DNA of 64,000 nt, taken from positions 9,176,001 to 9,240,000 of the forward strand of contig LR990067.1 in assembly GCA_905147135.1 (NCBI GenBank), written 5' to 3'. Each line of letters opens with the position of its first letter. The first letter of the stretch is position 1. The translations under genes and the position numbers were made by a program. The notes under the pieces were generated by a model. The model saw only the letters and a program-made list of their open reading frames with translations. It ran no database searches and had not been told where the DNA came from. The stretch is from Blastobasis lacticolella (taxonomy: Eukaryota > Arthropoda > Insecta > Lepidoptera > Blastobasidae). Shown one piece after another: positions 42,892 to 53,579 of this stretch.

Positions 42892-42942
42892 ATCAACACT
42901 GCGATCTCCAACCCGCCTGCCTAGCGTGAAGATTATTGCAAT
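42892..42942 (+). repeat. rep-B fragment
   Basis: ACACTGCGATCTCCAACCCG and GCGTGAAGATTATTGCAAT. Confidence 0.6.
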
Positions 42943-42968
42943 ATTAAAATTCTACAATAATGTAGAGA

Positions 42969-43138
42969 ACGGTGAGGGAAAACGTCATGAGGAAACCTGC
43001 ACATTACCGTTACATACAGTCGTCTGAATGTGCAGATTTTACCATGGTAACACAGCCATGATCCAATCTGGTGAGGCTCCCCTATTGAAAGGGTCGCGGA
43101 GGTCACGTGGCGGTCGCTCTACTGGCGTCATGATGATT
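42969..43138 (+). repeat. SINE-1 body fragment
   Basis: ACGGTGAGGGAAAACGTCAT, CAGTCGTCTGAATGTGCAGA, CATGATCCAATCTGG and an ATGATGAT tail. Head missing, middle deleted. Confidence 0.7.
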
Positions 43139-43489
43139 TCAATGTAGAGTAGTAGGAATGAACACTTAAAGGCATGGAACGCTTGTTTACTCCAAGTTCA
43201 TAACATAAATCGCAGCCAAGAGATGTAAAACTAGAACACATACCTTAGTGTTACCATTTTGAGCACCTCCGAATAGAATAATTTATTTACTATAGAATGG
43301 AACGTGGTATCAAAAATGGCGACAACTGTTAGTATATGGTAGGTTTAACAGTTCTTGTCTATTTTCTATTATTAACAAACCGTTAAATTATTATTTTTTT
43401 GCACTTTTTTTAATTCATTTTTATTCGTTAGTTTTATTTAAATACAGACATATTAATAACAAGTCTCTCATAGTCTCTACATAGTATAA
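43139..43489. other. Unassigned DNA
   Basis: No feature seen except AAAAATGGCGAC at 43313. Confidence 0.3.
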
Positions 43490-43620
43490 AATAAAGTTGA
43501 TTTCCGCGTTTGTCTGTCTATTCGCTAACCCCAAAATTACGCAACGGATTTTGATGCGGTTTTCACCATCTGTTAGACTGTAATTTCTTCCGGAAGGTTT
43601 ATACTTATCTAGGTAGGTGT
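43490..43620 (+). repeat. Decayed repeat family T
   Basis: ACGCAACGGATTTTGATGCG, TTTTCACCATCTGTTAGAC and CTTCCGGAAGGTTTA. Confidence 0.6.
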
Positions 43621-43734
43621 TAATTCGTGAGACTCCAGTCAATGACGATGAGTCTTATGGTCAACATTCCTGCCAACTGAGCAACCTCCGTGCAGGAGCA
43701 AAACACGTGTCGAGTTTTATCAGTGATAGTGAAG

Positions 43735-44192
43735 TGATGGTGGTGTAGTGGAAGCGCTAGTGGGGACGCTAGTGGTAGCATCGTCTGGGCCATGACTTGG
43801 CGTGGCCCGTATGGAAGTCCCTTAACACTTTTGGTCGGCCGACGGCCGACGCAACTATTGCGCCAGCAATCGGCGCTACGCGTGTGCGCATACGCACCGC
43901 AGCTGGTCCATTCAATACGCGCGCTACGATACTTGGCTCTGCTGTAGCATCTCTGGTATCTGAGGTTGCAGTGGAAGTGTTAATAGACTAGAATAGAATA
44001 GAGGTTGGTAGATGCAAGGAAAATTGGTCCAAGTGCGGCTATACGGACGAAGAAACAAGCGTCTTGCTTCACCACAAACCATGCACCTTTTATGCTGCCC
44101 TTTGTGCACTGACACCTGCACAATGACAGACCTCTACGAAGCCACTGAAAATGTAGTGCGATTGGCCAAATTTTGGATGTCTAAAATATAAT
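43735..44192 (+). other. Unclassified GC-rich stretch, possibly decayed retroelement coding DNA
   Basis: 43735-43985 is unusually GC- and CpG-rich for the window (GGTCGGCCGACGGCCGACGC). 44020-44190 can be read as RNKRLASPQTMHLLCCPLC followed by MTDLYEATENVVRLAKFW, which looks like a retroelement C-terminus, but I cannot name a family. No intact frame joins the parts. Confidence 0.3.
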
Positions 44193-44337
44193 GTCTTTTG
44201 CCATCGACTCGCTAGAAGAAGAAGAGTGGTGGTTTTGAGTGGTGTAGTGTTGGAAGCCATTAATAGGTGAGACTACGCTAAAAATTCATACTGAAACAAC
44301 TAATTAATTATACTTAAATACACACACGTATAATAAA

Positions 44338-44722
44338 AAAAGGCGGATCAACCCCGTACAAGCGGGGGCAGGTCGCTACTCCATCATCATCATCGTCCTA
44401 GCGCTCATCCCGGCCTCTGCCAGGGTCCGCTTTCCTACTCAATCCTCTCCACTTCGCCCGGTCTTCGGCATCCTCGCGTCGTAAGCCGTTGGCTCTCGCA
44501 TCCGACTCAGCGATGTCAATCCATCGCTTCTTGGGCCGCCCACAGGGCCTCTTTCCTGATACCGGCAGATTCAGGCACCTATTTCCCACGTATCCCTGAG
44601 GCTTTCGCAACACGTGACCTAACCAGCGCAAACGAGCCTCCTCAATCTTATCTGCGATATCCCTCACGCCAAGGCTGCCACGGATGTGCTCGTTACGTAC
44701 TCGATCGAGTCGCAAGTCTATA
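44338..44722 (-). pseudogene. RTE-type LINE, 3' end with C-terminal coding region
   Basis: Open frame 44398-44720 encodes RVRNEHIRGSLGV, then EEARLRWLGHVLRKPQG, GRPKKRWIDIAESDARANGL and DAEDRAKWRGLSRKADPG, the standard C-terminus of insect RTE-clade LINEs. After the stop comes a GATGATGATGATGG run and a short 3' UTR to about 44338. It is 5'-truncated at 44722; RT and endonuclease are absent, so it cannot move by itself. It is the best RTE copy in the window and its GAT tail matches those of SINE-1 and rep-B. Confidence 0.88.
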
Positions 44723-44724
44723 CA

Positions 44725-44892
44725 AACTAATATTATAAAGAGGAAAAGTTTTTATGTTTGTGGGTTTGTATGTTGGGGATAATATCCGAAAGTACTGAAC
44801 CTATTTTGAAAATTGTTTCATTGATAGGAAGCTACATTTATAACTTTTCATCCCGGAAAAATAATCGGATACTGCGGGATACGTCGCTAATT
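44725..44892 (+). repeat. Decayed repeat, ATACAAACTAATATTATAAA start
   Basis: Includes CTGAACCTATTTTGAAAATT and ATCCCGGAAAAATAATCGGA, common phrases of old lepidopteran repeats. Related text at 49985-50130 (CTACTGAACCAATTTC). Confidence 0.5.
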
Positions 44893-45054
44893 TACAACGT
44901 CAATTTCAATTTTTTTTATTCATACAACAGGGATCCGAAAATTTAATTTAGGATGATTGTTTCATTTCAATTGGCTCCCGGATCCTTCTTGGTATATATT
45001 TTGATTCTAAAAGAGAACTTGGGGTTTGTCATAATGTTGATATTGATTATATCC

Positions 45055-45138
45055 ACCGCATCGTCACTTACCACCAGGTGAGGTGGCGGTCAAATGCTTG
45101 GCTAGAAAAGTAATAAAAAAAAAAAAAAAAAAAAACAG
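45055..45138 (+). repeat. LINE tail family E with 20-A run
   Basis: CGTCACTTACCACCAGGTGA and GGTGGCGGTCAAATGC end in a run of about 20 A at 45114-45135. The long homopolymer suggests a fairly young insertion. Confidence 0.75.
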
Positions 45139-45149
45139 TAACAGGCTGG

Positions 45150-45248
45150 CACCGCATCAGCTCCCCTTAGGTTGCAGATGTTGCAGATGTCTATTCGACG
45201 GTGGACACTTTCCATCAGGTGGACGTCTGACCGTGTGTCCCCTAGGAG
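45150..45248 (+). repeat. LINE tail family Q
   Basis: GGCACCGCATCAGCTCCCCT, TTAGGTTGCAGATG, CTATTCGACGGTGGACACTT. Better copy at 63774. Confidence 0.55.
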
Positions 45249-45269
45249 TAAACGAGGTAACCAAAATAC

Positions 45270-45643
45270 CATCTTGGTGCTAATGCCCCGGTTGTGCTCT
45301 CGCGCACGAGGACTCAGGGTCAGCCTTGACCATGCCCCAGGATTTGGCAGATCAGGTAATTACAGTGGAGCGACTGCCATCTTACCTCCATGATCCTGTT
45401 TCCAGGGGAACCTGACATTGGATCATGGTTACACACTCAGTCGCCTGAATGTGCAGGTTTCATCGCGATGTTTTCCCTCACCGTAAGAGCATCGGTTAGT
45501 ATTCAACTATTGTACATAACTAAAAAAAGAGTAATTGCTATCTACTAATTACTCTTGTTTTTTAGTTAGCCCGCAGCGGGATTCGAACATGGTACCTCTC
45601 GCTTACGTGTCGGATACCCTTACAGCTCGGCCACCGACGCTCC
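45270..45643 (-). mobile_element. SINE-1, full length, with internal foldback
   Basis: CCATCTTGGTGCTAATGCCC tail side to CTCGGCCACCGACGCTCC head. It carries an inverted duplication at 45518-45567 that other copies lack. Confidence 0.88.
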
Positions 45644-45644
45644 T

Positions 45645-47490
45645 AAGGATCAGTAGTAAGCAAAATGTACATCGTCTTTTTACAGCGCCGTGTTTAGTTA
45701 TTTCAATTTAGCTAAGCTGATAATAATATCAGGGCCCCATACCTCGGCTGTGTAATCGTGACACCCCACCAAAAAGGTTCACGCACTAACGACCCACAAA
45801 ATTAAGTTTTTAAACGAAAGCCGGCTCTTTGAAGAAGCAATCAAGTTTCCGAACGAACCAAAATGGCCGACGCCGAAAAATATTTTTTGTTCGCACCTTA
45901 ATTATAGGGAGCACAGTGTGTAGGCGGGATTTTTATATATGGCTTGATTTGAGGCGTAGATTTGGCTTCAGGCTGACGTATGGCCGCATAGAAATTGAAA
46001 TAATAATCATTAGAAACACCTAACGCGAGACAGAATCACTATAATCTCATTACTTAATGAAAAGCTGGCTGTACGTAAAATAGTCTTCGATAAAAAAGTA
46101 AAACCGTAGATGCGTGCTGGCCGTTAAAATTACCTACAGAGAAAAAATAAACTTGTAAAAAAGAAAAATGTGGGGCCGCTGTCATTTACAATTAAATGAA
46201 GGCGCTTGCGAAAATTTTAATTAACTTTAATAGTCGATGTTGTCGTTACAATGTTGTATTTGTTCAACTCGATTATTAAATATCAAAAATTCGTGGAATA
46301 AAATTAAAAGGCGCGGCTCCAACTTGATATTTTTAATAATTTCGTCCCATTACCATTATCAATTTACCACAGATACGTAAGTACGACTTAAAAATACCTA
46401 CCTAATAATGTTTCGTTAAATTATTCAGGTATTCCAGTAATGGAGTCCGCGGAGGCCTAAAGTACGTAACGAAAATGAAACGTAACTCCTCGAACAGGTT
46501 CCGAAGAACATTATCATTAAATTAATTCAGCCCGCGCTTTTATTCAGTGGGATTATCAGGAAAGCAAAGCGAGATATGCACGAGCGCTCACAAAATCAAC
46601 CTCCAATCTTTACGCCCGAAAAAGATATAAAAAATACTGGTGTATCGTAAAACGGAACGTAATTCGCGATCACGTACGCGCGCCAGGGAAACGTGTTTAA
46701 TCACGAATGCGAGCCAACCCTTTTAATTTAAAAAGTAAATAAAAAAGAAATAAACGGCCAACGCGGCCAGGCATAAATTAATAATGTCATCTGGCCTAGC
46801 TCATTATCCATTGTCTCTTTTTGAAATTAAAAAAAAATCTCGACCGGTCTAATCTAACACCGCTGGCCAGTCTCACTCGCGCCTTCTTATATTACGGGTG
46901 CGAGCGAGACGGCTACAACGCCGCTGTTGCGCGCGTTTTTCCCGCTCACAACGTCATTGGTCGAAATGTGGCGCGTCGAGGGCGTCACCGTTCAGTTCCC
47001 GCCATAAATTGAGTTGTTGACACATTAATAAGCTTGAGGTTATGTTTTAATATTGTTTTTTTTTCCGGCCGGCCGAGGCAAGCGCGCGAAATTATAAGCC
47101 CTGAATATAATTATTGTTGTTATGAGGCTCGGTTTTAATGAGCAACGTGTGTGGCCGGAGGAATCGGGTTGCGTTGGTGATTAAACTGTTCCTCGTTTGG
47201 CCGTTCTCTGTACGAGGCGGCGATAGAGGCGACTCGTGTGTGAGGCCGAAACCGATGCATTGAGATCGTTTGTTCTTGGTTTTCTAAATATCTCATTTAT
47301 TTATTTTTTAAACTTTATACACTAAAGGTACATTGGCGGACTTAAAGCTAAAGCTAAATATAAACTCGGACACTATGTCAATTGATTTGATATTATAGTT
47401 TGTGAGGATGGATGGATGTTTGGTTACTTTTTCGTTGTTTGTGAATCTAATTTACAATTATGAATAGAATAAAGTAACTCAATAAAGTGT
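45645..47490. other. Longest repeat-free block, CpG-rich patches, candidate regulatory DNA
   Basis: No SINE, LINE or MITE signature in about 1.8 kb. 46560-47260 is CpG-rich with ATTGGTCGAAATG (a CCAAT-type site in inverse) at 46955, GTTCAGTTCCCGCC near 46989 and AAAATGGCCGAC at 45860. A 63-codon frame at 46821 shows no motif and no homologue I know. It could be an engrailed enhancer or an unrecognised promoter. Confidence 0.4.
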
Positions 47491-47492
47491 AC

Positions 47493-47812
47493 GGTAAGGG
47501 GCCTAAGAAGGAACCTTGCGGGACTCTTATTGGTTTAGGTTGTCCAGCCAAAAATGAAATTATTGACAACCACACCAAGAGATCTATTGTTAATTAACGA
47601 TGATATCCAATGCAGAAAGTCACCTCAATCCCTAATTTCAGCTGGAACAAAATAGTAAATGAAAATGGACCTCTTAAGCATGCTTATAGGGCCCAAGAAG
47701 GAACCTTGCGAGACACCTCTTGGTATAATTGTCCAGCCATCAATGTAATAATTGATAACCACACCCTAAGATTTATTACCAAAAACGATGGTAACTAGGG
47801 CAGAAGATGACC
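47493..47812 (-). pseudogene. Two diverged reverse-transcriptase motif fragments (family N)
   Basis: The minus strand of 47493-47570 encodes LAGQPKPIRVPQGSFLGPL, matching RT motif B (x-VPQGS-LGPLL). A second, more damaged copy of the same DNA lies at 47680-47812. Jockey-like by motif; too short to place. Confidence 0.6.
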
Positions 47813-48225
47813 TTACCTAATCCTAAATTTCATTAATTTTGAAGCCGGTATAAAATGGTAATCATTATAATGAAAATGCATGCAATCATTTTTTCAATTA
47901 AGCTTAAAATTGTATAGACATAGAACATATCGGTAGCAACTGTAACGATAATGCTTGTAAGATATAATTTAGAAATAAACAGTCAACTTAAAACATAAGT
48001 ATTTTTATCACAAATATTGTATAATATTATATGTATAATCAAAATAAATACTTTTTCAACATTACTGTTACGCCATTACAAATATATTTAAAAGTGTGTC
48101 TTTAAGTATCTGTACTTTGTGTACTGTTTCTTTGACAAACTTTTGTTTAGATTTTTTGTTTATTCTTCACGTCTTTTTAATACTACTAATGTCACAAACA
48201 AGGAATAAAGAAAACAAAGTTACTA
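47813..48225. other. AT-rich unassigned DNA
   Basis: No feature seen. Confidence 0.3.
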
Positions 48226-48302
48226 ATAAGGTAAGCAGTTAGCGTAGCCTATGGACGTTTGCAATACCAGCGATATCCCATTTGCCGACACCGTAAAATA
48301 CG
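48226..48302 (+). repeat. Tail family C fragment
   Basis: GTAAGCAGTTAGCGTAGCCT, ATGGACGTTTGCAATACC and TTTGCCGACACCGTAAAA. Confidence 0.55.
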
Positions 48303-48361
48303 CAAATGTTTTTTAAACAATCACAGCGTCAATGTCACCTACAAAACAACCCCTTTGTTAG

Positions 48362-48494
48362 AGTGGTAAAGGGCCCAAGAAGAAACCTTGTGAGACCCCT
48401 CTTGATATAGTCATGCAGCCAGAAATGTTATTGTTCACAACCAAGCCTGCGATCTATTGTAAATGAACGATGTTAACCACACAGAAGATTAGCG
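48362..48494 (-). pseudogene. Third family N reverse-transcriptase fragment
   Basis: GGGCCCAAGAAGAAACCTTG is a diverged inverse of the VPQGSFLGP code seen at 47493. Confidence 0.5.
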
Positions 48495-49720
48495 CTCAGA
48501 ACTGCCGTAGTTTATGAATAGATATTGACACTGCGTAATGTTATATTATACAGGCTTTCTGTAACAGATTTTATTTTCATAGACACAATAAAATAACAGT
48601 AGTAACAAGCAATAAGAAGGTTTTTGATAATCTTCTGTCGATCGACATTTAAAAGAGATTTTTACCAAATTTGTAGACGAAGAAGATGCACCATTTTGTA
48701 CATAATATAAAACAAATTAAGTAGGTACTAAAAATCGCTGTAAAGTACTTCAGCATCTGAAAAATATGGCTAATGTAATCACTACGCTGACTACTAAGGA
48801 GATTGTTTACAAATAATAAAATAAGCTTCCTGCCATAAGTATACAAATGAAAATTGCAAAAACATTGGGACAAATCGCGCAGAAATCGTGTACCTACGTC
48901 TTATTCTCAGGACTTAGGCGTCTTCCTAATGCAAGGTTTTTTGATAATCCCTACGCTTGTGGCAAGACACAAACAAAATCATTCACGTCTCAATTCTAAT
49001 CATTCAAATTGAACTGCCTTTGTTTGACTAATTTCTAAAATAACTTTTTCTATGGCATTTATGAATATTTTTATGCTATTCGGTAAGCCAATTTGCAGTA
49101 TTGTTGGTGTTTCTAAGTTTCTTTCTGATAAACACCTTTCAAATTACCATTTTTAAAACTAATGGATATCGTTAGGAAATTGAGAAGGCATTTTTTTCAT
49201 TTCTTCTATAACTACAAAAAAATTATCAATTGAATAAAAATATGGCCCGCACGGAAGAAGTCGCGAGCGAAACTAGTATAAAAAACTACGCACACCTCCT
49301 ATCATAGTCGCTAAAATTAAAATTAGAAACCGAAAAAACAAAACGAAACCAAAGTCCGGTCTCTATTATTCTGTGACCACGAATTTAATTTGATTTTACG
49401 GTCCGACTCTAGTTACTACCACCATATCGACGCTTTGTTGACGCTTGTATGGTTCTTGTATGGTGCTTGTATTGGAATACAAGCACGATACAAATAATCA
49501 TCCAGCCAACCTGTGGAGATCGCTTTTATTGCTTACCTCGGAAGAGGTTACGTAAGTTCATAACAATACGTCGTATATTAACAGCTTTTAACAGTTCAAA
49601 TTAAAAGGTTAAATTTAAGATTCCTTCTGAGAAGAAGAAGAATAATAATATTATTTATAATTATTTGTTTTAAATGTAACCGACAGATGTCGGAGTTCCC
49701 CCGACAAAGTCTAGAGACGT
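48495..49720. other. Repeat-poor AT-rich stretch
   Basis: No gene or recognised repeat in 1.2 kb except AAGTCGCGAGCGAAACTAGT at 49258, an old element end. Contains a TTGTATGG-rich short repeat near 49444-49490. Confidence 0.35.
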
Positions 49721-49723
49721 ATA

Positions 49724-49965
49724 ATAATCTTGGCGTTAATATCACGTGCTCCCGCGCGCGAGGGATCCGGGTACGCCTTGACCATGATCCAGGATTTGAT
49801 AGATCAGGTAATTACAGTAGAGCGACTGCCATCTGACCTCATTGAATCATGGTTAAAAATTCAACGCCTGAATATGCAGGTATCCTCAGAATGTTTTTAC
49901 TCGCCGTAAGAGCATCGGTTAGTGTTCAACTAATGAAAGTAAAAATAAAAAAAACGTCATTGTTA
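49724..49965 (-). repeat. SINE-1 fragment
   Basis: AATAATCTTGGCGTTAATAT to AGTGTTCAACTAATG; head missing. Confidence 0.7.
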
Positions 49966-50154
49966 CAAAATTTGACAAAGTCTACGTAAGTATGTATCCT
50001 CAAATATTTTGAAACTACTGAACCAATTTCAATGAAACAAAGTTAAGAACTATCTTGATTAAACTGGTTTTCAACACTGAGGCAAGAGACATCCGCACCA
50101 AAATCAGACAGACACACAGATACAAAGGTCATACATAATTATAACTCAGTCTTT

Positions 50155-50337
50155 TGCTTCGAGGGTCAGGATCATCATCCTAACGTCTATCCCGGCTTCA
50201 GCCAGGATCCGCGTTCCCACTCTTTCTGTTCCAAGTCGCAGGATCCTTGCATCGTAATCCGTTGGCTCTCGCATCCGACTCAGCGACGTCGATCTGTCTC
50301 TTCTCAGGCCGCCATTGGATCTTTCTCGGAATATCAT
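50155..50337 (-). pseudogene. RTE-type LINE 3' piece, badly decayed
   Basis: DNA-level match to 44400-44560 (CGTTGGCTCTCGCATCCGACTCAGCGA shared in two runs), with GATGATCC tail side. The reading frame is destroyed. Confidence 0.65.
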
Positions 50338-50395
50338 TCCTACAATTTATTTTAATTTAATACCATCAATATTTGGGCTTTGCAATAATATTTGC

Positions 50396-50545
50396 TTATG
50401 CTCGCATAGACAAACTCACTCAGCACCATCTAACCCCAAAGTAAGCAAATATTGTTCTATGGGTGTTAAATAACTGATAAATTACTTATATACTATATAT
50501 ATTTTTAAATACATACTTATTATACATACTACATCGAGACCCAAG
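50396..50545 (-). repeat. SINE-2 3' fragment
   Basis: CAAACTCACTCAGCACCATC, TAACCCCAAAGTAAGCAAAT and ACTGATAAATTACTTATA. Confidence 0.65.
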
Positions 50546-51777
50546 GTTTTCTTAGAGTAGAAAACATATACCTTTTTTATTACAAGCAAGAAAACGCAGC
50601 TACAAACTTTGATTTTTTCTAGCACCTTTCGAATTTATTTTAATTGACATACAAAAATCTTAAGAAATAATTTAACACATAATGAAACAAAAGACATTAC
50701 TTACAAAATAAGCTTAAATAGTTTACGTATCGAAAACAATTTAACTTACAAGCATTGTTGTCACATCACTGATCCCTGCCGGGCAATGTCCACTGTGTAA
50801 CGGATTACTTCTTGAAATCCCAACAAATTGTGTACGCTCAAACCGATTTCATACCAGCCTTAAACGACCGTGAACCCGGCGCGGAACACCTACAAAACAT
50901 GCATTGTTAAACATTTTAACAACAGAATAAATGTCACAATAACCAGAACACCTTATAATCAATTTGCCACAAAATGCACGCCAAACAAGCAACACTGTGG
51001 CTGAAAGAGGCCAGAGACCAAATATTGAACTCTAAAAATGCTGGCCGTAAAGTTTAAAAAAGAACAAGCGTTCGCGCCAAAAAGTGCGGCGTTCTAAGAA
51101 GACTGTGTCACGGAAAAATTCGAAGTCCGATTCATTAAAATCGAGCGTAACTTATTAGGCATCCGACGTTACTTAAAACTAACACGTGAATTTTACATAA
51201 AAGTAAACATTGTACAGTTTATACTAAGGTGCATTTTAGTAAAACCAAAGTAAAGTAATCTTTAAAGTGTCGGTGCAGTATCCTGGGGCGACGCAAATTG
51301 CGCCAAAACACCGAGCCCAAAGGAACCCAACCAGCCAGGAATATTGACGTTTAAATTTGACAGGTGCGGAAAAAAGAAAAAAATGTCGCCGCATGTCACC
51401 TGCCCATAGACAAAGGAGTGTTTACGGCGTCGCAAATTTGTTTATTGATGTTGTGAGATTTGTGTGCCTTTTCGTTTTTGTTGTTTGAGGGTAACGTTTG
51501 ATTTTGTATGCATTGTCCGCTTTGTTCCTGCGGTGGTATTGTCTGGCTCAATGGCTCTGGATACTACTGTTTTTAAGTGTTACGCGTGCTATCTTTTTTC
51601 AATGTGGATGGCATAGAACCAGCCAATGTTTTCTTAGTATTAAGTATTTAATATTCTGTGGTATTGTAAAGCGAAGAGGCTGTTGAGTTAAATGTAGCGA
51701 TTACTTATCACCATACCACTATAAACCTAAGTTATAATGATGTGACGATACCGCATTTTCACAAACACACAAACGTA
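50546..51777. other. Repeat-poor block, candidate regulatory DNA
   Basis: No mobile element recognised. 51040-51430 has CpG-rich patches (GCGTTCGCGCCAAAAAGTGC; GGGGCGACGCAAATTGCGCC). No exon found. Confidence 0.35.
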
Positions 51778-51942
51778 CAGCTCACGCCTCTGTCCCACAG
51801 GTGAGGTAGGCAGAGACTAAGAACCAGCGGGGCTATTGTTTAAATCAGTTGGCAACTGAATTTGACATTAGATAAATCTACGTCATCTACGTTAGCCACT
51901 GGCTATAGCGTGTACTAAATTAGAGTAGTGAAAGATTATCTT

Positions 51943-52437
51943 TATATATATAATTCTTCTGTGAGTGTGTATGTCACTGAACTTCTCTCAAACGACTGGA
52001 CCGATTTTGATGAAATTTTTTGTGTGTGTTCAAGGGGATCTGGGAATGGTTTAGATTCACACCTAAGGTGTAGGGTAGGTGTAGGGTAGGTGTAGGGTAG
52101 GTGTAGGGTAGGTGTAGGGTAGGTGTAGGGTAGGTGTAGAGTAAGTGTAAGGTAGGTGTAGGGTAGGTGTAGGGTAAGTGTAAGGTAGGTGTAGGGTAGG
52201 TGTAGGGTAGATGTAGGGTAGGTGTAGGGTAGGTGTAGGGTAGGTGTAGGGTAGGTGTAGGGTAAGTGTAAGGTAGGTGTAGGGTAGGTGTAGGGTAGAT
52301 GTAGGGTAGGTGTAAGGTAGTTGTAGGGTAGGTGTAGGGTAGGTGTAGGGTAGGTGTAGGGTAGGTGTACGGTAGGTGTAGGGCAGGTGTAGGGTTAGAA
52401 CGCTACGCGAACGAAGTCGCGCCGGGTCCACTAGTTA
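51943..52437 (+). mobile_element. Inserted element with 11-bp tandem array and ACTAGT end
   Basis: Starts near TATATATAATTCTTCTGTGA, has TGGACCGATTTTGATGAAAT, then the array, then CGAACGAAGTCGCGCCGGGT and CCACTAGT before TATATATA. A T/A-rich flank at both ends prevents exact calling of the target duplication. The same 3' end occurs at 14085, 24895 and 57106 without the long array. Confidence 0.7.
52068..52396 (+). repeat. 11-bp tandem array, about 30 units
   Basis: Unit GTGTAGGGTAG, 329 bp in all, mostly perfect with single-base variants (AGATG, TAAGTG). Because 11 is not a multiple of 3, every frame cycles through the same 11-residue peptide, giving a chance 122-codon open frame on the minus strand that is not a gene. 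Confidence 0.95.
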
Positions 52438-52480
52438 TATATAAAATTCAGTTGTCCGCTGAGATAGCCAGTGCGCCGCT

Positions 52481-53010
52481 AAAGATTTACATGACTTGAG
52501 ATTTATGTAATTACCTACCTAAATAATATAAATAAAGGTTTCATTAACACAACCACACAAAAACAGACATAAATAATAGATCCGAAGCGAAAATACTTTA
52601 TCTCGAACGCTGTACAATAAAAAAAACAAACACCTACCTACCTTAATAAGACAAATAAAAAACAAATTGAATTTCCAACCTGGCATTCGTGGTAGGTTAC
52701 GCAGCGGTACCGTTGTGCTGGCCGAAAATCGAATTGAATATTTGAAAAAAGAACGAACGGATAAAAAAATATGTATTTTGACAGCTAACACAATGGCGGG
52801 CCTCCAAAATGGAGGGACACCATGCCGCGAACACATTCTCTGATAATAGGTTAGGTTAGAATGCGGTTTTTGAAATACTCTCTGCGGCTCGACTCTCCGC
52901 TCTGTTATTTAAAAACAAATTATGGAACAAACAGGGAATACAAAGTCTATTTACGCCGTATGTGGTTGTCAATAAATAAAGGCCTTCCATTTGCTTTTCC
53001 CGCTTTTTCC
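52481..53010. other. Unassigned, promoter-like patch at 52775-52825
   Basis: TTTTGACAGCTAACACAATGGCGGG followed by AAAATGGAGGG. No exon recognised. Confidence 0.35.
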
Positions 53011-53555
53011 GAGGAACGTCGGTGGCCGAATGGTTGAGGTATCCGATTCGTAAGCGAGAGGTACTGGATTCGAATTCCACTGCGGCTATATATTAATAAC
53101 TCTATTCTGAGTTATCTACATTAGTTGAATACTAACCGATGCTCTTACGGTAAGGGAAAACATCCTGATGAAACCTACACGTTAAGGCGACTAACAGCGA
53201 TTTATTAAAATAACATGAGACTTAAATGGCAAGAAATAGCATAAAATATTTACAGTTACCTATAAGTAATAAAAATATACACTAATACCTACATCTAAAA
53301 TACCAAAAATATATACACTAATGCATATAAAATAGACTACACAAAACCTTGTAAGTTGTAAATATAGGTTAAGGCGACTGATTGTGTAACCATGGTCTAA
53401 TTTGGTAATGGTTCTCCTCCTAGCAGTGTCACGGAAGTAAGATGGCAGTCTCTCTACTGTAATTATCTGCCCTGCTAAATCCTGGATCACGGTGTAGGCG
53501 GGTCCCGGGCCCTCGTGCGCGATGGCACAGCCGGGACATTAACGACATGATGATC
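53011..53555 (+). mobile_element. SINE-1, full length, split by a 175-bp insertion
   Basis: GAGGAACGTCGGTGGCCGAA head with A and B boxes (GGATTCGAATTCC), body to 53192, insertion, body from 53380 (GATTGTGTAACCATGG) to the ATGATGAT tail. Confidence 0.88.
53193..53367. mobile_element. 175-bp AT-rich insertion with 12-bp target duplication
   Basis: GTTAAGGCGACT is at 53181-53192 and 53368-53379. SINE-1 copies have one such site (the GGCGACTGAATGTGTAACC region). A 12-bp duplication fits target-primed retrotransposition. The insert resembles 30380-30500. Confidence 0.85.
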
Positions 53556-53579
53556 TTTTTTTATTCCATATGCTTTTTT

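Larger units (their letters stand above)
51828..52480 (+). mobile_element. MITE-1 copy split by an 11-bp-array element
   Basis: Left half CGGGGCTATTGTTTAAATCA to about 51942 (AGTAGTGAAAGATTA); right half resumes near 52441 (AAAATTCAGTTGTCCGCTGA, GATAGCC). In uninterrupted copies these parts are joined (AGTAGTGCCAGATTTTTTTT, ATGTCAAATTCAG). CAG precedes the left end. Confidence 0.75.

Noticed and set aside
46821..47012. 63-codon frame in the CpG-rich block
   Set aside because: Arg-rich by base composition only; no known family and no splice context.
52063..52431. 122-codon minus-strand open frame of repeated LPYTYPTPTLH
   Set aside because: It is the translation of the 11-bp array, which cycles through all frames; not a gene.
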